Shown piece after piece: positions 54,918 through 64,000 of a stretch of 64,000 nucleotides of DNA. Made by a program: the position numbers and the translations under genes. The notes under the pieces are model-generated. The model searched no databases, was not told the DNA's origin, and saw only the letters and a program-made list of their open reading frames with translations. Position 1 is the first letter of the stretch, and every line of letters begins with the position of its first letter. Source of the DNA: Asterias amurensis (lineage: Eukaryota > Echinodermata > Asteroidea > Forcipulatida > Asteriidae); the NCBI RefSeq assembly GCF_032118995.1, contig NC_092669.1, positions 9,423,501-9,487,500 of the forward strand, read 5' to 3'.

Positions 54918-55316
54918 CTCGGAATATAGGCGCCATAGATGTAGACTGGGCCACATATAAAGACCGGTACATGAACTTGTTTTTCAGAACCAGTGATTTC
55001 AATGGATTCAATTGTTTTATTGGATAAACGTGCAGTGATGTGAGCTTTCCATTGCTGTGTTTTGATTGGTCGGGTGATGTGGGTGCAGCTGACAAACGTA
55101 TTACCTCGGACCAATCAAAACACAAGTATGGAAAACTTACTTTCGGTCGTCTGCTGCATGCAGTGCTAACGCTAAGAATTTGACTGAGTATATCTATGTG
55201 TAATGAATGTAGGTGAAATGTGAAGATGGACGGGAATTGACCTATAAAGGTCATTTTCTGGCATTATTCACGAGCCTCGAAGTGTGACGTCAGATGTTCA
55301 GGCTACTTAAGGTTGC
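54918..55316 (-). repeat. R1 dispersed repeat, copy 2
   Basis: Minus strand runs from GTAGCCTGAACATCTGACGT through GATTGGTCCGAGG to GTCTACATCTATGGCGCC. It is an uninterrupted relative of 27145-27828. Confidence 0.75.
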
Positions 55317-55571
55317 TACTTCGTGTTCTAATGATAGATAACGATACATGAAGGATTTTGTATTCATTTTTGATGTGCAATTAAAATGCAATAGACCTCT
55401 TGCATATGACATTATATTCTCAAACAGCGCCTCACTATATGAGGCAAAAGGAGGTATATCCTCGGGGGGTAGCTGTACTTTGTGGGTCAACTCTAGCCTT
55501 TGTTCAAGCCTTTGAGTAAAGACTAGGTCAAAACGTGATCGTAACCTCAGGTATGCAATGGGTCTATTCAT

Positions 55572-55738
55572 AGCTATATTATAAGTTATCACACAAGCGC
55601 GAGTGGAATACGGAAAAATATAGCGCTTCTGCGTCCCATGTCCAACGAGGCCGATGGCCGAGTTGGATATGGGACGCAGACGCGCTATATTTTCCGTATT
55701 TCCACGAGCGCGCGTGTGTTTTTTATCTTCAAGCAAAC
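55572..55738. repeat. Foldback element
   Basis: GGAATACGGAAAAATATAGC and TTCTGCGTCCCATGTCCAAC pair with TTGGATATGGGACGCAG and GCTATATTTTCCGTATTTCC. The loop is CGAGGCCGATGGCCG. Minus-strand open frame 55290-55826 covers this palindrome and is not treated as a gene. Confidence 0.85.
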
Positions 55739-55826
55739 TTGGCGCGTGACATAGAACACACAAGACGCATGGTAGTGATATAGACTGTGCAAGTCTCGCG
55801 CGCACCGGAGCGAGAAAACACGACAA

Positions 55827-58330
55827 CTGAAGAACTTAATTTTTTTATGAATCAAATCTTTGCTTTAATTTTTTTCTTAATGCCGAATCTGAACAACAAA
55901 AATACCCATTAGAGCTTGTTTAAATTAGTTTTAGCTTTTTAAACTAATACACAATTATCGGTTAAAGTCTATGTATAGACAAAAGTAAAACTCTGGGACA
56001 AGGATGTTTGTTTGATCTTAAATGTTTTGAAACCCCTTTTGTAAATCTACGCCCGAATGTGAAACTACTGAAAGCTGGTTTATACGCGGACGCACGATGG
56101 TCGCAAGGGCGTTAGATAAACGCGTGACGCATTTTAAAGAGGAAGCCGACGCCTAAGCGACCAATGAAAAGGCTTTCCACCCCGCACGGCCAAAACAAGC
56201 GTCTGCGTAAGTTTCTTGATCGGAGATGGGCACAAATTCTTAATTTTTTACAAGTAACCTGACCTGAGGTCAAGTTTAAATATCGGTTTTTCTTCGTTAT
56301 TATGTTGACTTAATTTTTACTTTTATATATGTTGTTAATTAGTATTACATTTTTAACAACATATGTCATTTTTATGGTCATAAACTATATTAAACTAAAG
56401 TAATGGACGAAACAAAATCTCCCCAACGTAAAACTCCATAAGGTTGGGACCACAATGGTCCCGGAAGTTCAAATCTGCGCGAGACTTGCACAGTCTATTA
56501 GCCGTGCAATATAGGTTTTTATCACTACTCCATTCTGCCATTCTGATTGGATGATTAGCGCGTACTTGAAGATAAATACCCTTTAAGTATTTGCTTTTGT
56601 TTGTTGTACACCTTATAATTTTCATAAAGTGATTCACCGTTTCCTGACTTATTCCAGAGAACAATTGTTCTGATCTGGGAATGGGACTGCCAGAGGAATT
56701 TAATTCAAAACTCACATTTATTTCCATACTTAAAGAAAACAAAAAGCCATAGCAATAATTTATAAAGAAGTAACCAATAAACCAATAAAAGCTGTTTTAC
56801 AAAGTAGAGAATAATAGGTAAATTGGAGTCATCATCTATGACAAATATGTTTTTTCCATTCACTCTTGTAAAATTGTTCTGATGTCACGTTCCCAATCAA
56901 GCCATGTCAGCAATTGACCTATTTTTGTGGGCGTTCCTGAAGACTGTTATTATTCAAAGAGAACAAATCATGTAAAAATACATAGGAATGCACACAATTA
57001 TTTTTTACAAGTTAACAAGTTTATTATATAACAGTTACAAAGTGTAATACAGCTGGTGTAATATAAAAGCATCAATACATTGTTTTTCAGTGAACCCCAC
57101 CATTTTGGGAGTCCATTCCTTTGTGCACATTAAAACAACCACCAAAATGGCGGGCAAGAACTGCGACTTAAAGTGTGCTGTGCATTTTGCAATAGGTCAA
57201 TATTCATGTCTAGATCCTCAGTGAAATGAACAATATTTTAACAACTTTGTGTGCTTGAAGTTAGGATTTCTTTCAAATTATTTCACACAGGCGGTCTTAA
57301 AAGGGAGGGTTAGCTGCACGTTTCGCGAGCAAATACGTCAACGTAAGCGTAATCAATTGTGTTGTTAAAACCTCATGTATTTATCGTACGTGAAGTTACA
57401 ATTTCTCACGTCAGGTACGTACAAACCTCATACGTGAGCATGATATAAGCCCAAACTGGTGACGTCACCTAGAAACAACACAATTACTGCGCTCAGTTGT
57501 AACTCCCTAAAGCGCGCCCTCCTTTGACTGGTTTGTGTGGCAAGATTAGTCTCTGGCGATGTCTGGCGAGCAGTACACTATCCAATATCGAGCAATCTCG
57601 TCTTTGGGCAAGACTATCGGAAGTTGCAAGAGAATAATAGGGGGAACACCCTTTCTGCACAAATTTGTGTGCTTTCAGATGCCTTACAAAAGGCTTTAGT
57701 ATTTTTCAATGTTTTGAGTGAGAAATTACCTCTTTTCTCAAAAACTACGTTTACTTCAGAGTGAGATGAAGGAACTGACTTGGAATCATTCGCTTAACTT
57801 ATTGACCCACCTCGAACAACTTATTTTGAACAAACGAGAACTAGTCTCCATTCGGGTAGTCCATAATTCATGACCATGCGTTACCAAGGTTCGCTTTTAT
57901 TAGTTTTTCTCTCCAGCTTTCCACTTGCCAGGATCGTAAACACCTAGCCTTGATCAAGGCGCTACAGCCAGCCGCGATCGGCAAAATCCCAGTCCCTATC
58001 ACTGAATTCCGCCAGCGCACCCCCATACATAACACAGTGCATATAATACGTGTACAACGTATGTACACATACGTACTGTACATGTATATGTACCATCTGT
58101 ATACGGTACACTTACGGTACATGGGTACCTCCCAAGTAGCGCCTTGATGGTTTTGTATCTGCCAAAATTTAGGGCGGAGCTCATTATGCTAATGTATACT
58201 AACAACCCGTTCTCATTGGTTGTTGGTTGAACTATAAACTCTCGCTGCGATGTCAATCACAACGTTGTTCTGCAAGCACTCGCACACATGTGCTCGTATA
58301 TTGTAAACAAGCAGTGGCTGTTGTGTAGTT
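55827..58330. other. Intergenic, no confident gene
   Basis: An open frame at 56395-56742 (-) has no recognised domain. A T1-like fragment with AAATTACCTCTTTTCTCAAA lies at about 57610-57760. A CG-bearing stretch with CGTACGTGAAG/CTCACGTC repeats lies at 57330-57450. Nothing else identified. Confidence 0.4.
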
Positions 58331-58336
58331 GCAATA

Positions 58337-58380
58337 ATGGCGGCGGGCGAGGGAGAAATCCCTACTAGTAAAACAAAACT
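58337..58380 (+). CDS. Possible first coding exon (15 residues) of an unknown gene
   Basis: AATAATGGCGGCGGGC opens a short frame MAAGEGEIPTSKTKL that runs straight into a GTAAGT donor, leaving two bases of a codon. The start context matches both a good initiation site and a YY1-type AAxATGGCGGC promoter element. Two similar AAGATGGC contexts follow at about 58560 and 58766. No second exon was identified to the right, so this could be a chance match. Confidence 0.3.
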
Positions 58381-59509
58381 GTAAGTCGCTGGAAATCAGT
58401 GGTGTATAATTTTCAACACAACTATAGAAACTTTCAACAAAATATAACAACCGCGTTTAATGCAATCATGGGTTTAGAAATAGAAGGAAGAAAATTAGAC
58501 CATGTGAAATTTGTTTGAGAAAGGTTAAAAAAGTATCCAGGTGTCATGGGTTTCCGGCAAGATGGCTACTTGGTAAGAATTCTTAGGTGTTGGGCATATG
58601 ACAGTACAACACACCCCATCCCCTTGAAGCACAAACACAGACCAGATGAGATAAGAAACCCAGCTGTTTATTTTGTCTTAATGTAGACATATATTATTCA
58701 TTACGTTTCTCCGTGTAAATCAAAGTTGGGGATCGAAAATATGTGTTGTCGACAGACGGTAGAAGATGGCGTGTGGCTGAACAACAACTACAAATAAAGT
58801 TCAATTTCATAAACTAACTCTTGCCATACTACTAGTACTACACTACAACGTTACACTTATAGTACAGCAGCTTCCAATTCAGGGACAAATCTACCAGCAA
58901 CGTTGTAATTATGATGCTAGTCCTCGTGTTATAATGAAACGCAAGACAACGGAAGTTGTTCGAAGTTGTTCAACACCATTACCGACCGGGCGAGTCATGT
59001 CCGGCTCACCCGTCCGGCAGCGCATTCAGACCCCTTACAATCACACCTAATATACACCACGCTCCCGACACTGCTATAAAAAGCACGTATATGTACATAT
59101 ATATACAGCTAGCGTACAGCGTACACACACATGGACGTGGCATGATTGCTAGCAGTAATACGTCATTCTCAATCGCGCCTGTGATTGGCCAATGTTTAGA
59201 ATGACACGCCCACATCATGAATACCCTTTTATCGGAATTCCGATAAAGCTTTACAAACCCATCAAGGCTGTTGTTTGAGCCACGTGTATGGGGTTGAAAA
59301 TACAAAGACACGACCGTTCTCACGACTATACGCTATACTGTTCTCGCTGTACAATGTATGGTAATGTACATTGCGTATGCACTGCATGCGTGTGCCGCGA
59401 ACCGGGCCGGGGAACAGTACGTCAACAGCCTTGATCAAGGCTACGTTTGCCATCGTGGAAAATATATTTTATATGCCTGGTTGTATGACGTATCACAGGA
59501 GAAACTGTA

Positions 59510-59820
59510 AATCAAAGGGTTAAACACATTCACCATTTGTTGGATAACACCGAAAATGGTTAAACATTTTAACTAGATCATGAATAAAATCAATAAGTGT
59601 GTAACTGATAATTATAAAATACCCAGAAAATGGGTAAACAAAAAATTACCCAACTGTTGGTTACCAAAATATACCCAACTATTGATGATGAAATATTACC
59701 CAATTATTTGGCAATCAGAGCGCCCAACTTTGATGGGTAATACTTTGCCCAAAAGTTGGAGGAGTTCACTATTTGCCCTTAAATGGGTAAAAAGTTTGGC
59801 ATTTTTTTACAGCGTATCGA
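59510..59820. repeat. Repeat of ACCCAA/TTGGGT units
   Basis: Clusters of TACCCAACTGTTGGTTACC, ATACCCAACTATTG and AAAATGGGTAAA in both orientations suggest a decayed foldback element. It underlies the lysine-rich open frame here, which is not a gene. Confidence 0.5.
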
Positions 59821-60057
59821 TTCAAAAATCAGGCCTCAATCTTGAAAAACGGCAGAACTGCCGTTGACGGCGTGCGTCAACGGAACAAAGCTTTGACGTC
59901 ATGCTTGGGAGTTTGCTTTATTATACCTCCAAGTTGCAACAAAGCGGCTATACAAATTGGAACTCCCAGATATGACGTAACATGAGTGAACACGTACCAG
60001 AGCCTTTCGTGAATCTTTCAGAAAAGTGCTGAATAAGGGTATTCGAAATGATTGTTA

Positions 60058-60390
60058 CACACATCGGTGTATATGGGTAAAAAACAAAAATTAATATTCT
60101 TTATCCCCGATGCAAATTTAACATCTATTAAATCGTTTGCAGTACCCGCTGCTAAAACATAGGATTCGAACTGCCTCTAGCTACCGGGCAATCTCGGTGG
60201 TCTAGTTGGTATGACACTGCTCTAGAATTGCAAAGGTCGTGGGTTCGAATCCCACCCGAGTAAAATGCCTGTGATTTTTTTCACTGGACTCGGGAAAGTA
60301 CTGAGTATACAGTGCTACACACATCGGTGTATATGGGTAAAAACCAAAAATTAATATTCTTTATCCCCGATGCAAATTTAACATCTATTA
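60058..60390. repeat. SINE-like insertion between direct repeats
   Basis: ACACATCGGTGTATATGGGT, ATTAATATTCTTTATCCCC and GATGCAAATTTAACATCTAT occur at 60061-60130 and again at 60314-60390. A related block lies at 62640-62715. Between them is a tRNA-like segment (60189-60262). The structure suggests a composite element or an insertion with a long target duplication. Confidence 0.6.
60189..60262 (+). tRNA. tRNA-like sequence, probably a SINE head rather than a functional tRNA
   Basis: CTCGGTGGTCTAGTTGGTAT (A-box region) and GGTCGTGGGTTCGAATCCCA (T arm with B box) are well preserved, and the 3' end CCCGAG pairs partly with CTCGG at the 5' end. The acceptor stem has mismatches at its inner pairs and the anticodon stem is only about three pairs, so I favour a tRNA-derived repeat or pseudogene. 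Confidence 0.4.
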
Positions 60391-60658
60391 GAAATGATTG
60401 TTGTTACCACAATTAAATCTTTTTATAGTCATTTGACTCGATTTCCTAATTGATTGAAAACATTTCAAATGAAATTCAGCAAAGATCACGCCTTGCCATT
60501 TTCGCTCAGGTACCTGTTTAAATTACACCGGGGCCTCATGTCATATGTACGTAAACACCCGGTTTCTATGGCAATCTTCTAGTATGCGTGACAACAAGCG
60601 GGAGTAGAGTGTGTTCATGTTTGCATGTTGCGTCATTTTCCTCGCGGTCTCTCTAAAC

Positions 60659-60773
60659 ATGGCATCGATTGGAAACCACTTTGGTCGTCTTCTTTTGCGA
60701 ATAGGGAAGATTTTTGCGCTATTCTTGGTGTTTGAGGTGTACAGCTTTCAACATGTGGACGCCGAACTAACTG
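60659..60773 (+). CDS. Signal-peptide exon of a second lectin-type gene, continuing past the right edge
   Basis: Encodes MASIGNHFGRLLLRIGK then IFALFLVFEVYSFQHVDAEL, then T and one base before GTAAGT. Length (115 nt), phase 1 donor and about 80 percent of residues match exon 1 of the 18887-36677 gene. That gene's first intron is 4.7 kb, so absence of a second exon in the remaining 3.2 kb is expected. It is divergent from the first copy, with the NLR between them. The downstream architecture (FTP, PAN or other) cannot be seen. Confidence 0.75.
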
Positions 60774-61496
60774 GTAAGTCACCTACCAAAATATATATTA
60801 CCAAAATGATATGACAAGATATTGAAATGTTAAAGAAACCAAACAATGGCATTTCAAGAGAGTGCTTAACATTGCTAAGAATGAAAATAATGTTCACCAA
60901 TTTGAACTTACATTATTGGGTATAAATATGGTAACGGTGGAAAACCTTCTTTGATAGTAGAATGCAGTTTTAGAAAAACTTATCTCTTCGAAGTACCACA
61001 ATAATAGAAAAAGATATAACATTTTCCCCTAAACAATTGAATATGAGAAGCGTTACCGTGTTTACGATTCTCAGATTGTATTCTTCCGTGGAAATATTCC
61101 CTCCAGACGTTCAGTCGGCGATATCTCAAAAACGCGACCAAAACGCTTTTTAAAATTCAATTTTCACAGATTTTATTGCATATTAAACAACATTTATGGA
61201 GGATAAAAACAATCAAACGGTTCCGAAAACTTAAGTAGTTATTACACAACCAAAACCTAGTGTTTGTAAACATGGATGTTGTATTACTATTTCCTCGTGA
61301 CTCCGTTTACCGATTGAGTTAAACAAAATCAGGGTGTGATATGTCATGTAAATAATAGGTCAAATAAGGTTTAGGTACTTAGTGGCGTACAGAACGGATC
61401 AAGGGTGGGACAACCCGTGCCCAATGAGATCAGAAACATGCACAAATCAACGGTTGATCAAATAAAATAGTTCCATCCCATTTATGTCTTTGTGGC

Positions 61497-61790
61497 GTGT
61501 CATGCATGGCCTAGCGGCTAAGAGCACCGGATCAGCAGAGTGTGTTCGAGTCACACTTGTGTCCCTAAGCAAGACACTTCACCATCATTGCTACATAAAG
61601 TTGGGGAGGTGGTGCTTTCTGCTCTACCAGCCAGACTTCTGATTGATGATACCCAAGCCTTCATCCGTATATGGACTGTAAAATGGGGTAACCCTGTATC
61701 AGCCCTATAGGAGTAGGTGGCAACGGCCTCTGGAAAAAACCCAGATGAGCCCACACCTTGAAGTTAGTCCCCCCCCCCCCCCCCCAATCA
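61497..61790 (+). repeat. SINE type B, best copy
   Basis: Head TGGCCTAGCGGCTAAGAGCA with a reduced B-box region (GTGTTCGAGTC), then AAGCAAGACACTTCACC, CCAGCCAGACTTCTGATTG, ATGGACTGTAAAATGGGGTA and GGAGTAGGTGGCAACGGCC. It ends in a poly-C run. It is the reference for the NXPE exon 2 overlap. Confidence 0.85.
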
Positions 61791-62404
61791 AAAGGGTGAT
61801 GTCTGGTTACGCCACTGCGGATTCTGATCTTTAATGACTATCAATGTTGTAAGCGTGGTTTCCAAAGCATTGATTGATTTTACCCCAACAACATTTAATA
61901 AGAGGGTTTCAACTTTATTTATCTATTATTCACCCTAACCGTACTTTTCTGCTATATTTTAACTTTCTTGTCAACACTATTCTTTAACAAACCCGTATGT
62001 GTTTACCGTATAAACAAATACAATGGAGATTTAAGATGTTTGTTGAATTACAAGTACTTGGTGATAGGTCTTTGGCAACAGGAGCTTATCCTGTAATAAT
62101 GTCAAACTGCAGTCGTCATTGTGTGTTAATATAAACAAGACAAATAATTTCAACAAACTCCGCTGTATCATTTTTTAGATAAATTTTTTTTGTCAACATT
62201 TAAGTAACTTTATTTTCTGTTAGCAGTGGTGGCAATTTCTTCGCGTTGCCATTTCTGTCGGAGCAGCTGTTTGTTTCGTTGGGACTTTTACTTAATATTC
62301 TTCCAAATAGTTCCCTTCCGCCATATCACATATGATTTGCACACGCATTTTTCAGTCCTTAAATCATACTTGGCTTGATATATAAAAGAGTCAAATTCCA
62401 TACC

Positions 62405-62818
62405 TGGGCCCAATTTCATAGAGCTGCTAAGCACAAAAATTTGCTTAGCATAGCATGACATTTCTTTCTCGATAAAAACAGGATTACCAACCAAATTTTT
62501 ACGTGATTTTCAGGATAAGCAAACAACAGCTAAATACCAGTTACAAGAAATATGCAACAAACGGAAATTTTTTAATTTTGGTTTTTACCCACACATCGAT
62601 GTGTATTAGCACTGTATACAGCGCTATTAAACACAGTGCTACAGTGCTAACACACATCGGTGTATGGGTAAAAACAAAATTAAGTAATCTTTATCCCCGA
62701 TGCAAATTTAATATATATTATATAAATGGGAATTTGGTTGATAATACTGTTTCTATCAAGAAAGACTTCATGCTAAACAAATATTTATGCTAATAGCAGC
62801 TCTATGAAATTGGGCCCT
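62405..62818. repeat. F2 foldback, long copy with a nested insertion
   Basis: GGGCCCAATTTCATAGAGCT at the left returns as AGCTCTATGAAATTGGGCCC at the right, and TCTCGATAAAAACAGGATTA pairs with the region containing CTGTTTCTATCAAGAAAG. Position 62580-62730 holds an unrelated block (CACATCGATGTG and CACATCGGTGTATGGGTAAA) also seen at 60058-60390, so one element sits in another. Confidence 0.85.
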
Positions 62819-63306
62819 GAACATATTTCCCTCTTGATTATCTAACTAGCAAATCCTAAGACCACTATATCTAACAAACTATATATACGTCTGAGCATTA
62901 AACTTCACTTAAATACATATGGAATACTGAAGATGTGTTGGCTCAAAACATTTATTATGATTATTATAGACATATATTTTACCAATACAAAATAAACCAA
63001 AGATAGAATAGTACAATAAATAACAAATAGGGAAAAAAATATTTAGACATAAAGCAAGTATTAAGGTAAATAACTATATATTAAGTAGATAAATAAAATA
63101 ATAAATAGACTTTGTGGAGCAACCATGAATTTTTTTCCCATGTACAACAAACATGGAAAAGCAGAAAAGAACGTCCAGAGACATTGTCTGATTAAGCTCA
63201 AGTCTTATACCGCAACCATTATTTCTCGAAACAAGTAAGATTTGGTTAATGGTTAATCCCAAGTTATTGACATTCATTCAATCATTGTCAGCAATATCAG
63301 CCTTAA

Positions 63307-63662
63307 AGGCACTGGGCACTATTGGTAATTACTCAAAATGATTGTTAGCATAAAAACTTACTTGGTAACGAGTAATGGAGAGCTGTTGATAGTATAAAAC
63401 ATTGTGAGAAACTGCGCCCTCTGAAGTAACGTAGCTGTTTTTCTCATTCAAATATTAAAAGACTTCAGGCCTGAAGCCCCTTTTCGGGCATTTGAAAGCG
63501 CGCACTGTGCAACAAGGGTATTTTTTTCTCTCAAATTGTTCTCGTGCAACTTCGATGACAAATTAAGTCACACTTTTCGCAGATTTGCTATTTTGTGCAA
63601 ATGATTGAACACACCACTTGAGAATACTGGTTTTTGACAATTATCGAAATTGTGCAGTGCCT
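63307..63662. mobile_element. T1 element, variant
   Basis: AGGCACTGGGCACTATTGG to ATTGTGCAGTGCCT, flanked by TTAA. The centre differs from other copies (AGACTTCAGGCCTGAAGCC), like the copy at 39010-39362, suggesting a subfamily. Confidence 0.8.
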
Positions 63663-63931
63663 TTAACAGGCAAATTATGTGGATTGTGTCTAGCGTAAAA
63701 CTGCATTCACTTTGGCCGATGTTTTTGACTTAAGCACGGGTGAAGGATCGGTGGAGACATGGTACGTTAACGGACGCTTGAAGGCTCAGTAAGTCAATAT
63801 TCACCCGATAACCACAGATCAGCTCAGCAACAACAGTATGTTGCTATTATTATGTTCACTCGAATAAATTTTATTATTTAATAACCCTTTTTCTTTATTT
63901 AAATTGCCAAGTTAAATAATTGAATGGGGTG

Positions 63932-64000
63932 TCGTGGCCGAGGGGACTCATTTTCTTTGCCTTACTTTAAAGTTGGACTCAATAAGCCCGCCTGTGGACG
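63932..64000 (+). repeat. SINE head cut by the right edge
   Basis: GGGGTGTCGTGGCCGAGGGG resembles the tRNA-like start of the SINEs; too little is present to type the body. Confidence 0.45.

Larger units (their letters stand above)
60774..64000. other. Presumed first intron of the second lectin-type gene
   Basis: No FTP or PAN exon could be found on the plus strand here. The stretch is filled by a SINE, an F2 element, a T1 element and AT-rich sequence. Confidence 0.45.

Noticed and set aside
55290-55826. 178-codon open frame (-)
   Set aside because: Runs through a foldback palindrome and the edge of repeat R1; no domain seen.
56395-56742. 115-codon open frame (-)
   Set aside because: No motif or paralogue in the window and no exon partner; left unassigned.
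11552-63662. Open frames of 60-90 codons with shared peptides such as FLTMFYTIN or LFRKLRYIRGS
   Set aside because: All fall within T1 copies and reflect one repeated non-coding element read in the same frame.
1-64000. CRISPR arrays, bacterial operons or viral integrations
   Set aside because: No repeat-spacer pattern, Shine-Dalgarno-led gene runs, LTRs or capsid/envelope-type reading frames were seen; the window is plainly eukaryotic.

Overview
The window is eukaryotic, intron-rich, AT-rich DNA. The gene families (NLR with NACHT and LRRs, NXPE, fucolectin-type lectin, olfactomedin) and the dense foldback, TTAA-flanked and tRNA-headed repeats suggest a marine deuterostome, most likely an echinoderm (sea star or sea cucumber class). 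The taxon is an inference from repeat style and gene content; no ribosomal or mitochondrial marker is present. Gene models were assembled by eye from open frames, splice dinucleotides and intron phase, and need transcript support.

Layout. (1) 1-2.3 kb: last two exons of an olfactomedin-domain gene (+), cut by the left edge. (2) 2.7-9.5 kb: a repeat block with a 790-bp TTAA-flanked element and a Penelope-like retroelement interrupted by two LINE fragments and foldback elements. (3) 10.4-15.8 kb: a five-exon NXPE-family gene (-), whose second exon ends inside SINE-like sequence. (4) 18.9-36.7 kb: a 12-exon gene (-) coding for a secreted protein of about 499 residues: signal peptide, two fucolectin-type (FTP) domains, four tandem Thr-rich linker exons and a PAN/apple domain. 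Every intron is phase 1 and all exon phases join without conflict. (5) 36.9-41.3 kb: two large foldback elements, one carrying a 21-bp minisatellite and lying just upstream of the lectin gene. (6) 42.5-52.3 kb: a six-exon NLR gene (+), about 1224 residues, with NACHT and about 17 alternating LRRs. A small upstream exon has a weak RHIM-like amyloid motif. (7) 52.4-60.6 kb: repeats and one possible small first exon. (8) 60.66 kb: a 115-nt signal-peptide exon (+) closely related to exon 1 of the lectin gene; the rest of that paralogue would lie beyond the right edge.

How the genes relate. The NLR sits between two divergently oriented lectin gene starts. A cytosolic sensor flanked by secreted lectins suggests, but does not prove, a locus of recognition genes evolving by duplication. 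Roughly half of the window appears to be repeats. At least five families are flanked by TTAA, the target of piggyBac-type transposases, yet no transposase is present. Several repeats touch gene function: a SINE at an NXPE splice donor, a MITE carrying the first AATAAA after the NLR stop, and a foldback element about 260 bp upstream of the lectin start codon.
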